Source: Inonotus obliquus
Lineage: Eukaryota; Basidiomycota; Agaricomycetes; Hymenochaetales; Hymenochaetaceae
Direction: 5' to 3'
Assembly: GCA_032164295.1 (NCBI GenBank)
Contig: JAJHTX010000001.1
Location: 1,984,001-2,048,000, forward strand
DNA length: 64,000 nucleotides
Below the pieces are notes generated by a model. The model did not search any database. It was not told the DNA's origin and was given only the letters and a program-made list of their open reading frames with translations. This document shows, piece by piece, positions 22,697 through 34,249 of the stretch (its first letter is position 1; each line of letters begins with the position of its first letter). A program made the translations under genes and the position numbers.

Positions 22697-24843
22697 ATGT
22701 CCTCCTGGAAAGAGCTTGCCGCGGATAAGTTGCAGCGCCAGAAAGCTGCAATTCCGCAGGATTGGCTGATCACCCCGCCATCCAAGTCCCAGCTCGATGT
22801 TACTAGAGTCCCTCAAAGCACAGGCTTGCTTACTCCTGTTGAACTTGAAATCACAGAAACGCAGGATGTGGGCGTCCTGCTTGGTAGACTCGCGTCGGGT
22901 GAGTGGTCGTCCGTCGACGTAACACGCGCGTTCTACAAGCGTGCCATCATCGCCCATCAAGTCGTAAGTGTCGTGAACAGGATTGCCTTTCTGCATTTGA
23001 TATTAGAATGTCCAAAGACCAATTGTTTGACGGAGATATTCGTCGAGCGAGCTCTCGCCCGTGCTACTGAATGTGATAGGTATCTCAAGGAGATTGGCAG
23101 ACCCATGGGTGCCTTGCATGGTCTTCCTGTTTCCCTCAAGGACCAGGTTAGCCTGAAAGGCCTTGAGACTACAATGGGTATGATTTCTGGAATTCTCATT
23201 CCTCCATCAATGCTTGACAAACTTCTATCAGGCTACGTATCCTGGATCGGTACTTATGCTGAGCGCGATGCGACTCTTGCTTCCATATTATACGAAGCTG
23301 GCGCAGTTCCGTTCCTTCGTACCAACGTTCCCCAGACACTGATGGTGAACAAGCCCGCTCTCTGCTTCTTGGTCGCTTCCTGACACGTGCTCAATTCATC
23401 ATTAGTGGCCTGAGACGTTCAATAATATTTTTGGTCGGACGGTCAATCCACATAACCGTAATTTAACTTGTGGTGGGTCCTCGGGCGGTGAGGGTGCCCT
23501 CATTGCCATGAAGGGTAGTCCCCTCGGAGTTGGCTCGGACGTAGGAGGGTAACTCAAGTGTTCCAATTCCTGAGAGTATTGTCGTGATCTGAGATTATTA
23601 CATTCCCCTCCTAGTTCTATCCGCATTCCAAGTGCATTCAACGGAGTGTATGGATTGCGTCCTTCGTTCCACCGAATTCCTTATGAAGGTTCCGTTAACT
23701 CTTTAGAAGGGCAGGAAGCAATCCCATCTGTCCTTGGCCCGCTCTCATCCTCCTTGTCAGGAGTAAAGGCATTCATGAAGGCAGTCATCGATCTGAAGCC
23801 ATGGACAAAAGATCCACTTGCTATTCGAAAATCATGGGATGAAGATGCATATCAGCTCAAGGATCACGGTGGCGGGAAGGATCTTTGTTTCGCAATCCAA
23901 TGGGACAACGGTGTAAGTGTCCCTACTCCCCCGATCCGTCGCGCGTTAGAGACGACGAAGAAGGCGCTAGAAGCCCAAGGCGTAAAAGGTGCGATGACGA
24001 GTGGTACGACCGCTCCTCTGAACCGCGAATCTCATTCAGTGGTGTTTTAGTTGTTGATTGGCCAGCATTTGACTATGGCGAGCTCTGCACCACCTTGGTA
24101 CGTAACATCATGCGCTGTAAGCATTTTTCTCTTTCGGGTCCCGTTGACAGTTCTATTCGTACTCAAGGGCCTTATTTGGGCAGCCGGCTCAGCCGAGGAC
24201 TACGCTGCAACGGTCGCTAAGACTGGCGAACCTATTATTACAACGATGGCACTTGATGGCGTGTCGAAGGGTGGCGAGTGGTCTTCGCCACCTCGGCCTT
24301 TATCTGCATATCAACTTTGGCAATTACACAAGAAGCGGACGCAGATGCGCAAAGCACATATTGATCTTTGGGAATCAACTCGCAATATTACCGGAACAGG
24401 ACGCCCCGTGGACGCGATTATAACTCCCATTGCACCTTTCGCTTCGGCTCCGCATGGGAAGAATTTGTGAGTTGAACACTTCAATGCATGCATACGTTCA
24501 TAAATTTCCTTTGGTATAGGGATGTGAACTATACGATGGCATGGAATGGTCTAGACTACCCGGCTTGCGTCTTCCCTGTCTCGAAAGTTGATCCTATCCT
24601 TGATGTAAAGCAGCTTCGTGACAAGTTCTTGAGCAAGACCGACGAGTATGTCTATAATCTCTGTGAGTACTTCTATGCGTATTTCTTCTAGGATGATCAA
24701 GGCTAAGTATGGACTGCAATTTTACAGATGAGCCTGAAGTATGGCAGAATGCTCCAACAGCTCTGCAGCTCGTTGGCCGTACGTTGGAAGAGGAAGCGGT
24801 CATTGCCATGGCTGAGATCGTCGATCGAGCGCTTAAGGCATAG
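22697..24843 (+). CDS. Amidase (amidase-signature family, fungal acetamidase-like)
   Basis: Hydrolyses amides to carboxylate and ammonia, for nitrogen use. Start ATG at 22697 (MSSWKELAADKLQRQKAAIP). N-terminal landmarks are LLTPVELEITET and GEWSSVDVTRAFYKRA, then, over a 54-nt intron, TNCLTEIFVERALARATE. The signature triad is visible: Lys in HGLPVSLKDQ, cis-Ser in LTCGGSSGGEGALIAMKG, and the nucleophile Ser in GSDVGG|SIRIPSAFNG, where the codon is completed across an intron. The C-terminal half includes GLRPSFHRIPYEG, DLKPWTKDPLAIRKSWDED, DYPACVFPVSK and TALQLVGRTLEEE. The stop TAG is at 24841. All joins I checked are GT-AG and in frame. A 5'-truncated copy lies 1.1 kb downstream. GATA motifs upstream suit nitrogen-regulated expression. 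Confidence 0.88.
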
Positions 24844-25997
24844 AAATACTACTCGCAACACGGAATAGGTCAATAAATCTGTTTTTATTGCTTCTCGCTC
24901 ACGTATATGTTCCGCTTGACCAATCGGCTCCGAGCGAGTCTGGAATAAATGTGAAGGGTGACCAAAAAATGATAGGTAATCGGCTTCAATGCGCCACTGC
25001 AAGCCCGAATATATACTGCGTACCGTCATTCATTGTAGATGCGTGCGAATGCGCGCAGATTCTCAGCGAGGCTAGAAACCGGTGAAGTTGATGAGGACTG
25101 CATACCTCCTCAGGGACGACCAAGGTGGGACCACGAGACACACCGACTCGTGGAGCTTCCGGCTTTCCTTGAACTTGTAATCTAACGATGGAAGAATAGC
25201 TGGTTCAGAGGAAACAACTGGGTCATACTGTTACCCTATGCAAAGAATGGCAGCTTGCCGCAACGTGTACTTGAGATGGACCTACTTCCCAAGCCCGCGA
25301 AGCGGTGAACGACATATCGCTCGATCACGATCTTCATCTCTATAACTAGCTTATTCTCCCACTTAGTATGAGGAGATAAGGAGACCCGGTAGACCGTACT
25401 CTGCTCCGTCGTGTCAAAGCACTGGCCTGTCTGTTCGCCGTGTCAAGATCGAAGCCATTCCGGCTGTAAAATTTGTTCAGCGCGGCATTATGGCCACGTA
25501 CTTTCGGCATACCAGAAACACTACTGCGAGTCGCTATCAGTTGTGCAGAAGGCACAATAGGTGGGGGCAAATTCTTTGACTAGGACCCCATAGAGACAGC
25601 AACTTGGATGAGCAACTACACAGAATAGAGCTTCGATTTTTATGCTACACCCCAGGATGCATAAGGCTCTGTATTACGGATGGAGCGCGAGGGAAGATGA
25701 AGAAGGCCATACCAGTCAACTCCGCTTAGTTGCTCGGGCATGGGACAGTGCAATAAACACACTTTACTGGAGTATTAGTGATACTCCTCCAAGCTGGGAG
25801 ACAGGCTTTAGGTGGGTCTACAATTTACAATTTTATGCTGTGTATAGTATGTGGATATGTTTTCGTCCGAGCGATTATGAGATATCTTCCCACGCCTAGA
25901 ATCGAGACCAACTTAAAAAAGTCTCCGTCGTCCGATGCCATACCACAGCTTAGCGATCGGTGTTGAGAAGTGGTATAGTGACGCCCCGCACGGAATT
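24844..25997. other. Intergenic spacer between amidase and its truncated copy
   Basis: 1.15 kb with only weak ORFs (25346-25570 minus, 25642-25899 plus) that match nothing I know. It does not contain a recognisable amidase N-terminal exon or promoter similar to that of the first copy, so the second copy starts abruptly at about 25998. Confidence 0.4.
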
Positions 25998-27899
25998 CAA
26001 GCGTGCCATCATCGCCCATCAAGTCGTAAGTGTCGTGAACAGGATTGCCTTTCTGCATTTGATATTAGAATGTCCAAAGACCAATTGTTTGACGGAAATA
26101 TTCGTCGAGCGAGCTCTCGCCCGTGCTACTGAATGTGATAGGTATCTCAAGGAGATTGGCAGACCCATGGGTGCCTTGCATGGTCTTCCTGTTTCCCTCA
26201 AGGATCAGGTTAGCCTGAAAGGCCTTGAGACTACAATGGGTATGATTTCTGTAATTCTCATTCCTCCATCAATATCTGACAGACTGCTATCAGGCTACGT
26301 ATCCTGGATCGGTACTTATGCTGAGCGCGATGCGACTCTGGCTACCATATTATACGAAGCTGGCGCAGTTCCGTTCGTTCGTACCAACGATCCCCAGAGG
26401 CTGATGGTGAGTAACCTTGTTCTTGGTTGCTGCTGAGCAGTTGTTTTTATTTCATTGTAGTGGGGTGAGACGTTCAATAATACTTTGGGCGTACAGTGAG
26501 TCCTTATAACCGCGATCTAACATGTGGAGGGTCTTCAGGGGGTGAGGGCTCCCTCATTGCCATGAAGGGCAGCCCCCTCGGAATTGGATCAGACGTAGGA
26601 GGGTAACGAGTGTTTCGCTTCTGAGAGTATCATATTGATCTAAGATAATGTCACTCCACTCTCAGTTCCATCCGCATTCCAAGTGCTTTCAAAGGACTGT
26701 ATGGATTGCGCCCTTCGTTCCACCGAATTCCTTATGAGGGTGCTGCTAACTCTTTAGAGGGTCAGGAGGCCATCCCCTCTGTCCTTGGCCCGCTCTCATC
26801 CTCCCTATCAGGAGTCAAGGCATTCATGAAGGCAGTCATCGATCTGAAGCCGTGGACCAAAGATCCGCTTGCTATTCGAAAATCATGGGATGAAGATGCA
26901 TATCAGCTCAAAGAGCACGGTGGCGGGAAGGATCTTTGTTTCGCCATCCAATGGGACAACGGTGTAAGTGTCCCCGCTCCCCCGATCCATCGTGCATTGG
27001 AGACGACGAAGGAGGTGCTAGAAGCTCAGGGTATAAAAGGTGCGAGCATGTGCAATTAGACTCTATGAACTGCAAGTCTCATTAGGCATGGATGCAGTTG
27101 TCGATTGGCCAGTATTCGACTACGGTGACCTTTGTGACACATTGGCGAGTAGCATTCTTAGTAGATGTATTTCGGGTTTCACTTACGGGATTCGTTCTTA
27201 TATAAGATCGAGATTTGGTTCGCGGCGACAGAGGAGGACTACGCAGTGACGGTGGCAAGAACCGGAGAACCTGTCATTGCAACGATGGCGCCCGACGGTT
27301 TATCTGCGGATGATAACAAGCAGTTCCCGCAGTCACAGCCTTTATCTGCATATCAACTTTGGCAATTACACAATAAGCGGACGCAGATGCGCAAAGCACA
27401 TATTGACCTTTGGGAATCAACTCGCAATATTACCGGAACAGGACGCCCCGTGAACTCGATTATAACTCCCATTTCAGCTTACGCTTCGGCTCCGCATGGG
27501 AAGAATTTGTGAGTTGAACACTTCAATGCTTGCGTTTGTAAATCTCAACCCAGACCTTTGTTTTCCTTTCGTATAGTGATACAAACTATACGATGGCGTG
27601 GAATAGTCTAGACTACCCGGCTTGCGTCTTCCCTGTCTCGAAGGTCGATCTTATCCTTGATGTAAAGCAGCCTCGTGACAAGTTCTTAACTAGGACGGAC
27701 GAGAATGTCTACGAACTATGTGAGTCTTACATGCATCTCTCTTCTAGGATGATCAAGGCCAAGTATGGACTACAATTTCACAGATGAGCCTGAAGTATGG
27801 AAGAATGCTCCAACAGCTCTGCAGCTCGTCGGCCGTACGTTGGAAGAGGAAGCAGGTATTGCTATGACTGAAATCGTCGATCAAGCACTTAAGACGTAG
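25998..27899 (+). pseudogene. 5'-truncated, frameshifted tandem copy of the amidase gene
   Basis: Homology to the intact amidase begins abruptly inside its first exon, at the KRAIIAHQ codons, so roughly the first 80 residues, the start codon and the promoter are absent. The copy retains the following introns and exons as far as a stop at 27897-27899. A one-base deletion near 26485-26490, in the stretch matching ETFNNIFGRTVNPHN, brings TGA into frame just before the Ser-rich signature. The donor after the DTL codons (about 27145) reads GCGAGT where the intact gene has GTACGT. The first 250 bp, intron included, differ from the intact gene at only two or three bases. Later exons and introns are clearly more diverged. 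A short chimeric ORF could still be translated, but not a working amidase. Confidence 0.85.
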
Positions 27900-28051
27900 A
27901 AGAAGTCTATTCGAGTCATAGGGGAAGTTTTTATACCAATGTTAATTGCCTCCGACATGCGTGAGTGTACTGGCCATTCTGGCTTCAAGAGAAACCTTGA
28001 GGTGGCCAGAAACTTGAATTACATAACTAACTCCAGGGAGTCGAGGTAATG

Positions 28052-29473
28052 TTATGTCAGATACTCAATATCAACCCAATCTATGTAGTCATCTCCGATC
28101 GCCGTTGCAATATTATACTCGGAAGCCTCGCCACTCGTAAATACTGTGGCGAAAGAGGGTCTTGATGCATGTGCCACTCCCAGTCCTGTACTATTGAACT
28201 CCGCGAAGAGGATGTGGTCAGTACGTGGGTCTCCGGGATTCCATTGCGACCACACCGCGTTGTTGAGCTATGAGACATTTGTTTGCCGTCAGCGGTTCGA
28301 CAGATATTAAGGGAAGAGACTAACCGGCGCGTCGATAATTGTGTTCTTGAATATGACCCTTCAGTATACGGATTAAGCTTAGAATCCTGGAATACAGTGC
28401 AACATCGCGTTTACCTAGCAAAATCTATTATAGAGGTACGGAACGAGTTAGCCACAATGAGACGATGATTCTCATGGAAGTACAAACCTCCCCAAGGTCG
28501 ACCGAGGAAAATGTTGCCCGTGACATTTGAGAAAGCATCAGGAGCTGCAATGATTGTGTTCTTGTTAAAGACGTCTGAGTGGGTCAAGCAATGCAGTGAG
28601 AAACGATGGATAGTGAATGACGCTGCTTCGTAAACGCGTACAACTTCCGGAGTCATTTGACTCTCGACCAGATGCGGTGATACAACCAGTGCCTTTACTT
28701 GCTATCGTGTTTCCCTCGAAATACGCTTGACCTTGTCGTCCAAAGATATAGTCAACAGCTCCCTTGATTGTGTTAGCACGGGTACTGCAGGAAGCAAAAC
28801 GATTTACTTCAATATACGACTTGAGGTATACCTGTGTCCCCACATTGGCGTATAATGTATCCTAGAGTACGACTTAAAATAGATCTTTTTCCACAAGCAG
28901 TTGATCTTCCTACCTGATATGAGAAGAACCGGCACGCGTACGCCCCGAATCTGCTACCATACTCGCTAAGAGCAATGGCCTGACCATTTGTCTTCGCAAC
29001 GCCGAAGTCATTCCGAACATCGATATTATACAGGGCCACGTTGTCACTCTTGATTCTTAACGTACCGGAAGCATCATCGCTTCCAGCTGTGGCTAAAGAG
29101 CCGGAATGGGTAATGACAACTTGGTTTACTGAGAAGTCCACGGTGTCAGTCGTATAGCCGAATATCTGTTCAAAGATAGCTGGTGAGATGATAATTCTTT
29201 AAGTGATCCACACGGAGGACTCACTGTGATGGGTCCTGGTCTGTCAATAAGCACCTGTTCTTCGTAGGTGCCGGGAAACAGGAATATTGACCTCGAAGAA
29301 GAGTCATTCGGAAGAGAAGCAACGGCGGAAGCAAGAGTCTTGAATGACTGGTTAGTTGTCGTGGATCTGGGATTGACAACGACCGATCCAGAGGGAGGCA
29401 CAGTTCTGGAGGCAGCGTATGCTGAATCCAGGATGAAACAGGAGAACAAACTTGAATAGAGGATTAACAACAT
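28052..29473 (-). CDS. Pectin methylesterase (carbohydrate esterase family 8), secreted
   Basis: De-esterifies pectin, producing methanol and polygalacturonate. The start at 29473 gives a signal peptide (MLLILYSSLFSCFILDSAYA). The right-handed beta-helix begins SFKTLASAVASLPNDSS and IFLFPGTYEEQVLID. Active-site motifs are present in order: GQAIALSEYGSRFGAYACRF, FSYQDTLYANVG (Gln and Asp), GAVDYIFGRQGQAYFEGN (catalytic Asp) and IFLGRPWGG (catalytic Arg, Trp). The C-terminus includes AVWSQWNPGDPRTDHILFAE and DDYIDWVDIEYL before the stop at 28052. About eight introns are needed. The one after GRPWGG would be about 135 nt, longer than its neighbours. A decayed paralogue lies 2.6 kb upstream, beyond the thiolase gene. 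Confidence 0.87.
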
Positions 29474-30019
29474 AGCAGAAGAGTGTCGCGTTCCTTTGAT
29501 TCTTTCATACTCGCTTGCTGTCCTTTTATTCGCTAGAAATCTATAAATAAGACCGCTTTTACATAGTCACATCCAGCTGCAACGTGGCCATTGCCTTGTC
29601 AAGTTCCTTTTGCCGGGCCGGCGAGAGAGACCAGAAGCTGAAGTCGGACTGGCGCTTTCCAGATGAAGTACTTAGGACGCGTAGAACTGAGGACTAGCCA
29701 TGTGACGAGCCTGAGTGGTCCGGGAGGAGTTCAGGACTAACTTGGATGTGTCCGAGTAATGCGTTGCGAAATGCGCGTCTGGCGTCGGAACCTGATGTCT
29801 AGAGTAATCGAAAGCTTAGACTTATGAGCGGGTTAGTGTTCAAATCAGTCTGGAGCTGGAGTGCACTGATAGCCGACGTCCAAGCGCCGCAATTTTGCTA
29901 CGAGCGTCTGTTCATTGCTGTCGCTTCTTCAGCGTGTTTGATGGCCAGCCTAATGGACACGTCTGATTAATACGTGAGTTCTCGAAAGCAAGGCAAGCGA
30001 TTGTCAACTGTATTGTAGC
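29474..30019. other. Intergenic, upstream of pectin methylesterase
   Basis: 546 bp between the pectin methylesterase start and the thiolase end, both on the minus strand. Presumably the esterase promoter plus thiolase 3' UTR. No ORF or element stands out. Confidence 0.4.
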
Positions 30020-31827
30020 CTATCGGACTTCGTTAACGAATATCGCAGCTGCACCCATTCCACTACCGACACACATGCTCGTGCACAGAATCTTGCCATT
30101 CTGGCGTCGAAGTTGTGCAAGGCCTGTGGCGATCTGACGCGTGCCGGCTGGATTTGAAAGAGTCAGCCAGATAGCGAGGACAAATGAAAATGGACTGACT
30201 CATTCCTAACGGATGCGTCAATGCAATGGCTCCCCCACTGGATGAAGCAAAGTAGTTCTTTCAGCTTCTTTTAGGTAACGAACTTGACTATACTCAAGCA
30301 CTCACTTCACGTTGATCTTCTCGATTGGTATACCGAGTTGTTCAACACAGAACGCAAATTGTGAAGCAAAAGCTTCATTAATCTGCGAGTACGTCACGTT
30401 CTGTCAAGACACGCGTTAGGAGTGATGCCATACCTCCCAAGTATCCACGTCCTGTTTACCGAGACCAGTTTGATCCAGGATATTGTTGACTGCAGGAATA
30501 GGCGCAATACCCATGTATCTCGGCTCAATGCCTTCAAATCAGAATTCAGCAATAGAATAACGGAAATGCATGATGTCCGGCTTACCAACAACCGTAGAAG
30601 TAACCCACTTTGCAAGGATATCCATTCCTTCTTTCTCTGCTCGTTCCCGGGTGGTGAGGATGCAAATGGCGGCACCATCACCGATTCCGCTGGCGTTACC
30701 TATTGGCGTAACAAACTAAACTTAGACGAGATCACCGCGGGGAGAACCTTCGAGAGTACCTGCTGTTGTTAATGAGTTACCCCAGTCCGGAAATACAGGT
30801 TTGAGGTCAGCCAGAGACTCTGCAGTAACTCCAGGTCGAATCGTATCATCCTCCAAAATCGTCTTTCCGCCGAGTTCTATCGGGATGATCTCATCTTTAA
30901 AGATACCGGCTTTCTGAGCCTATGGTACAACGTATCAGTTTTCGATCACGTTCAAATCCGATGTCAATGTCTGACCTTTTCCGCTCGCGAATGCGATATC
31001 AGAGCGTAGCGATCTTGTTTTTCTCTAGAAATGCCGAAGTTCTCAGCCACCATTTCTGATGTCCATCCCATAGGCTACAAGGAGAGCAGCGTTAGTTCGT
31101 GTTGACTGTAGAGGGTGGATGAAAGAAGCATACCTGAACACAATCATACGATTGGCTATGTTTAGCAACTTCGGTGGTGATTTCTGGAGTTGGTCTTGGG
31201 CTATACTCTAGTGAGCAATGGAAATAGAACAGCAAGTTCCGTCGCGCTCACTTCAGTGTCATGTTTTCTACACCAACTGCAACACCAAGGGTAGCCTCGC
31301 CTGATTGGATAGAATGAGCAATATTCCTAACGGACATCAGACCTGAAGAGCAAAGTCTGTTGACCGTTGAAATCGGAACCTCTGCGGGAAAGCCCGCCGC
31401 TATAGCCGCCGCTCGTGATACATAGAGCGGCGAAGGCGGATGACATGTCCCTGAACAATCCTCAGCTCAAGCATACTCGGGATTTGTAATGACTGAAATC
31501 CACTCACCAACACAAATATCATCCACCTTTGTCGGATCAAGCTTTGTCTTTGCTAGCGTTGCCTATAATAAACAGAAATGAAATGAAGTCCGTCCATCTT
31601 CGATGATCAAGAAGATTAATGACCTTGAATAACGCGTGCAGTATCTCATCCACCGGGTGATCTTTGAGCTGTCCCTTACGAACTTTCCCCATAGCTGTCC
31701 TAGATGCGAACGTTATGACAATGTCATCGGGCTTCTTCTCTAAGATAGCTGGTACTCCGCGTGCCACACGAGAAGCTGAGCGGGTCGTCGAAGGCGCGAT
31801 CTTGCGCAAAACACTTCTGGACAGCAT
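30020..31827 (-). CDS. 3-ketoacyl-CoA thiolase (acetyl-CoA C-acyltransferase)
   Basis: Last step of fatty-acid beta-oxidation, releasing acetyl-CoA. The start at 31827 gives MLSRSVLRKIAPSTTRSASR; an in-frame ATG at 31854 is an alternative. The thiolase fold follows: ITFASRTAMGKVRKGQLKD, DDICVGTCHPP, TVNRLCSSGLMSVRNIAHSI with the nucleophilic Cys, ENFGISREKQDRYALISHSR, NASGIGDGAAICILTTRERA, GGAIALTHPLGMTGTRQIA with the catalytic His, and ILCTSMCVGSGMGAAAIFVN with the second catalytic Cys. The stop is at 30020. The N-terminus is Arg/Ser-rich without acidic residues, which suggests mitochondrial import. I see no clear PTS2 nonapeptide and the C-terminus is not a PTS1. It sits between the two pectin methylesterase loci but has no obvious metabolic link to them. 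Confidence 0.88.
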
Positions 31828-32056
31828 TATGTCGCTCGTCACCGTCACTCTCAAGTTATGGCCGCTTCACGTTCACCGCCGACGGGTAAACGGTGAGTAG
31901 TAAAGAAGGAAGAATAGTTGACCCTTCCAGTCATGGTTGTTCATGACTGTTTATTTTAGGCGAAGGTCATCTGGTAAGTACCGTGAGCATTTCATTACTC
32001 TTTTCGTCATCACACAACAAAGAGAAAACAAAACATAATATATTCACCACAAGGCT

Positions 32057-33390
32057 TCAGGACAGATAGTCAGTATCTACCCATTCCACATAGTCACTAC
32101 CAACAGTATCCGAGATGGTGTACTCGGAGGCCTGGCTCTCGTTCAAAATAGCCACAAAGGAAGGTCGGTTGGCATTGGTTACTCCTGTACTGGTAGTGTT
32201 GAACTTGGCGATCAGTATTCGGCATGGAGGAGCCAGATTGCACTATTCAATTTTTATACTTATTATGAAAATCCATGTGAAATAGAAAGATTAATACTGG
32301 AACTTTACCTCCAGTTCGATGTTAGAATTCAAGAAAACAACACAAACACCCTGTTACATCGCGTCGAAGGAAAGAGAAGCACCACCAGTACCTTGCATAT
32401 GTTAGAGAAAATGTGTAAGAATGCTCCAATTGCTGGTTGTATAACATGCGTGCCTCGCCATCGACCTAGATATGTCTTCAATTGTCTCGCCAGTGACATT
32501 GGAGAAAGCACCGGGGGCTGCAATGATATTATTTTAATCCACAACTAACTGCATCGGATGGTCTAACGAGGCGAGGCGCTATGCCTTGTACGTATAGATG
32601 GGTCGGCATCACCATCCCTTCCGTCAGCAGTGACAAACCTAGCACCCTTGCTTGCCAGGGTATTGCCCTCAAAGTAGATTCTTGCATGCTGGCTAAATAT
32701 ATAATCGGTCGCTCCCTGCCACGTAGATAAACTCAAATATGTTCCCGTCTCGTAACGGTAGCTCAGCGTCGGCAAGAAGTGTATCCTAGATGAAGTAGAC
32801 ATGAACCGCACGCCTCCATTTATAACGTACATAGCCTACTCACCTGATGTGAGAAGAACCAGCAGGCATATGCACCAAATCGACTTCCGTACGCACTGAC
32901 AGCGATGGCCCGGGTAATATCCCCTGAAAGACTGTGGTCTTCCCTAACGTCAATGTTATAAAACGCGACACTATCACTTTGATCCTCAGAGTGCCAGACC
33001 CGTCGTCGCTACCTGCTTCTGTCGAAGATTCGGAGTTGTTGATGTAACCTGGTTCTTGGAGTGGTCCATAGTATCCGTCTTATAGCCATATAGCTAATCA
33101 ATACAGGCCGGAGGTAATCATTTCCGCCAGGTGAAAGAAAAGTCACAGAGGCTCACTGTCACTGCCCCAGAACGATCGATGAGTAGTTGCTCGTTGTAAG
33201 TCCCTGCGTAGATGAAAATTGACTGAGAGGAGTCATTGCTCGGAAGAGCAGCAATAGCGGAGGAAATAGTCTTGTATCCAGAAGTTGTTGTGTTTGGATC
33301 AACAATGATGGCACTTGAGGGTGGTGATGTTCGAGACGCAGCATGAGCCAATAGGAAGAGGCATGAAAGCATCACAGAGATACGAAGCAT
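32057..33390 (-). pseudogene. Decayed pectin methylesterase (CE8) paralogue
   Basis: Begins like an intact gene, with a signal peptide (MLRISVMLSCLFLLAHAA) and SGYKTISSAIAALPSNDSS, QSIFIYAGTYNEQLLIDRS. The next exon starts YGYKTDTMDHSKNQVT, but then an indel shifts the frame near 33030 and a second indel follows near 32975, in the stretch matching TLRIKSDNVALYN. The active-site Asp region (GATDYIFSQHARIYFEGN) and ASKGARFVTADGRDG are still recognisable. The segment that should hold GRPW reads LGRWRG, with the Pro missing, and the following sequence is scrambled. The last codons resemble the intact gene (SDYVEWVDTDYLS, stop at 32057). At least two frameshifts plus loss of an active-site motif argue for a pseudogene. 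Confidence 0.82.
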
Positions 33391-33722
33391 GGTCAGATAA
33401 CAGCAGTATGATGGACACCCGGTTAACGTAGCCTTTATACTTCGCCAAAGGACTATTCTGAAGGCGACTGACCTCGAGAGAATATGACCGATCCGTATCT
33501 TGTTTCTATGCGCAGCAGGACCTAATGAAATCGAGCGCGTCGCTCTTCAATTCGGCTCAGAAGCTATATTACTGTAAATCGAAATGGCTACGTGTAAAAC
33601 AGAAACTCCAGCAAAGCTACAATGATGAGCTCGGAGAAACACATAGTGAAGAGAATCACCAACCTCATTTCTAAACCTGTGTTCCTTTTTTTGTGAGATC
33701 CCCGTGTCCTTGTCATCTCGAT
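33391..33722. other. Intergenic, upstream of the decayed pectin methylesterase
   Basis: 332 bp holding the former promoter of the esterase pseudogene and the 3' UTR of bL32m. Nothing specific is visible. Confidence 0.4.
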
Positions 33723-34134
33723 CTATTCAGCCTCCCGTGCTTCCCGTTTGTTCTGTCGGCTTATTTGTGAGTAGCAGTTCGGGCAGAGGTGGTGTGCCAG
33801 CTTCGCGGAGCCGCAACCAGGACAGTTGACGATATCTAGCGGGAGGAACTCAGAGATTGAAAGAAAATCTTAGTACGATGTACATACTTGATTTGTCTTT
33901 TAACCCTTTATGAGCAGAACGCATGGCTTTGCGCGAGTGCGACACCTTTTTCTTCGGGACAGCTAATACGACTGAGGGGAATAACTCAAGAAGGGAGTTC
34001 CATGACGGTATTGCAAGATTAAAAGGTGCCAATAGCGCTGCGGGTCGTAAGAATGTCCATGCCGATATGGGGCGCGGAAAGAGATAAGAAAAGGACGCGA
34101 AGCTAGCTCTCAAGGGATTAAGAGCGAGCGACAT
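33723..34134 (-). CDS. MRPL32: Mitochondrial ribosomal protein bL32m
   Basis: Large-subunit mitoribosome protein. Exon 1 (from 34134) encodes a long N-terminal mitochondrial presequence with scattered Arg and no run of acidic residues, then VPKKKVSHSRKAMRSAHKG and LKDK, the diagnostic start of mature L32. After one intron the zinc ribbon reads NIVNCPGCGSAKLAHHLCPN, with CxxC spaced from a second CxxC, ending RQNKREAREAE at the stop (33723). Both Cys pairs are intact. The maturation site just before VPKKK matches the place where m-AAA protease cuts yeast MrpL32. The gene is divergent from NDUFA5, only 115 bp away. Confidence 0.92.
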
Positions 34135-34249
34135 GTTGCGACGAAGGAAAGAGGCAGACTCGTAAACAGAAATGAAGTCGCGTTCACCAATTTCGGAAAT
34201 TCTACTTGCCCATCCTCATCCTCCCAGGACCGACTCAGCGCTAGTCACC
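34135..34249. promoter_or_regulatory. 115-bp bidirectional promoter of two mitochondrial-protein genes
   Basis: The whole spacer between the bL32m ATG (34134, minus) and the NDUFA5 ATG (34250, plus) is 115 bp, so both transcripts must start in or near it. It contains no TATA box that I can see. Confidence 0.6.
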
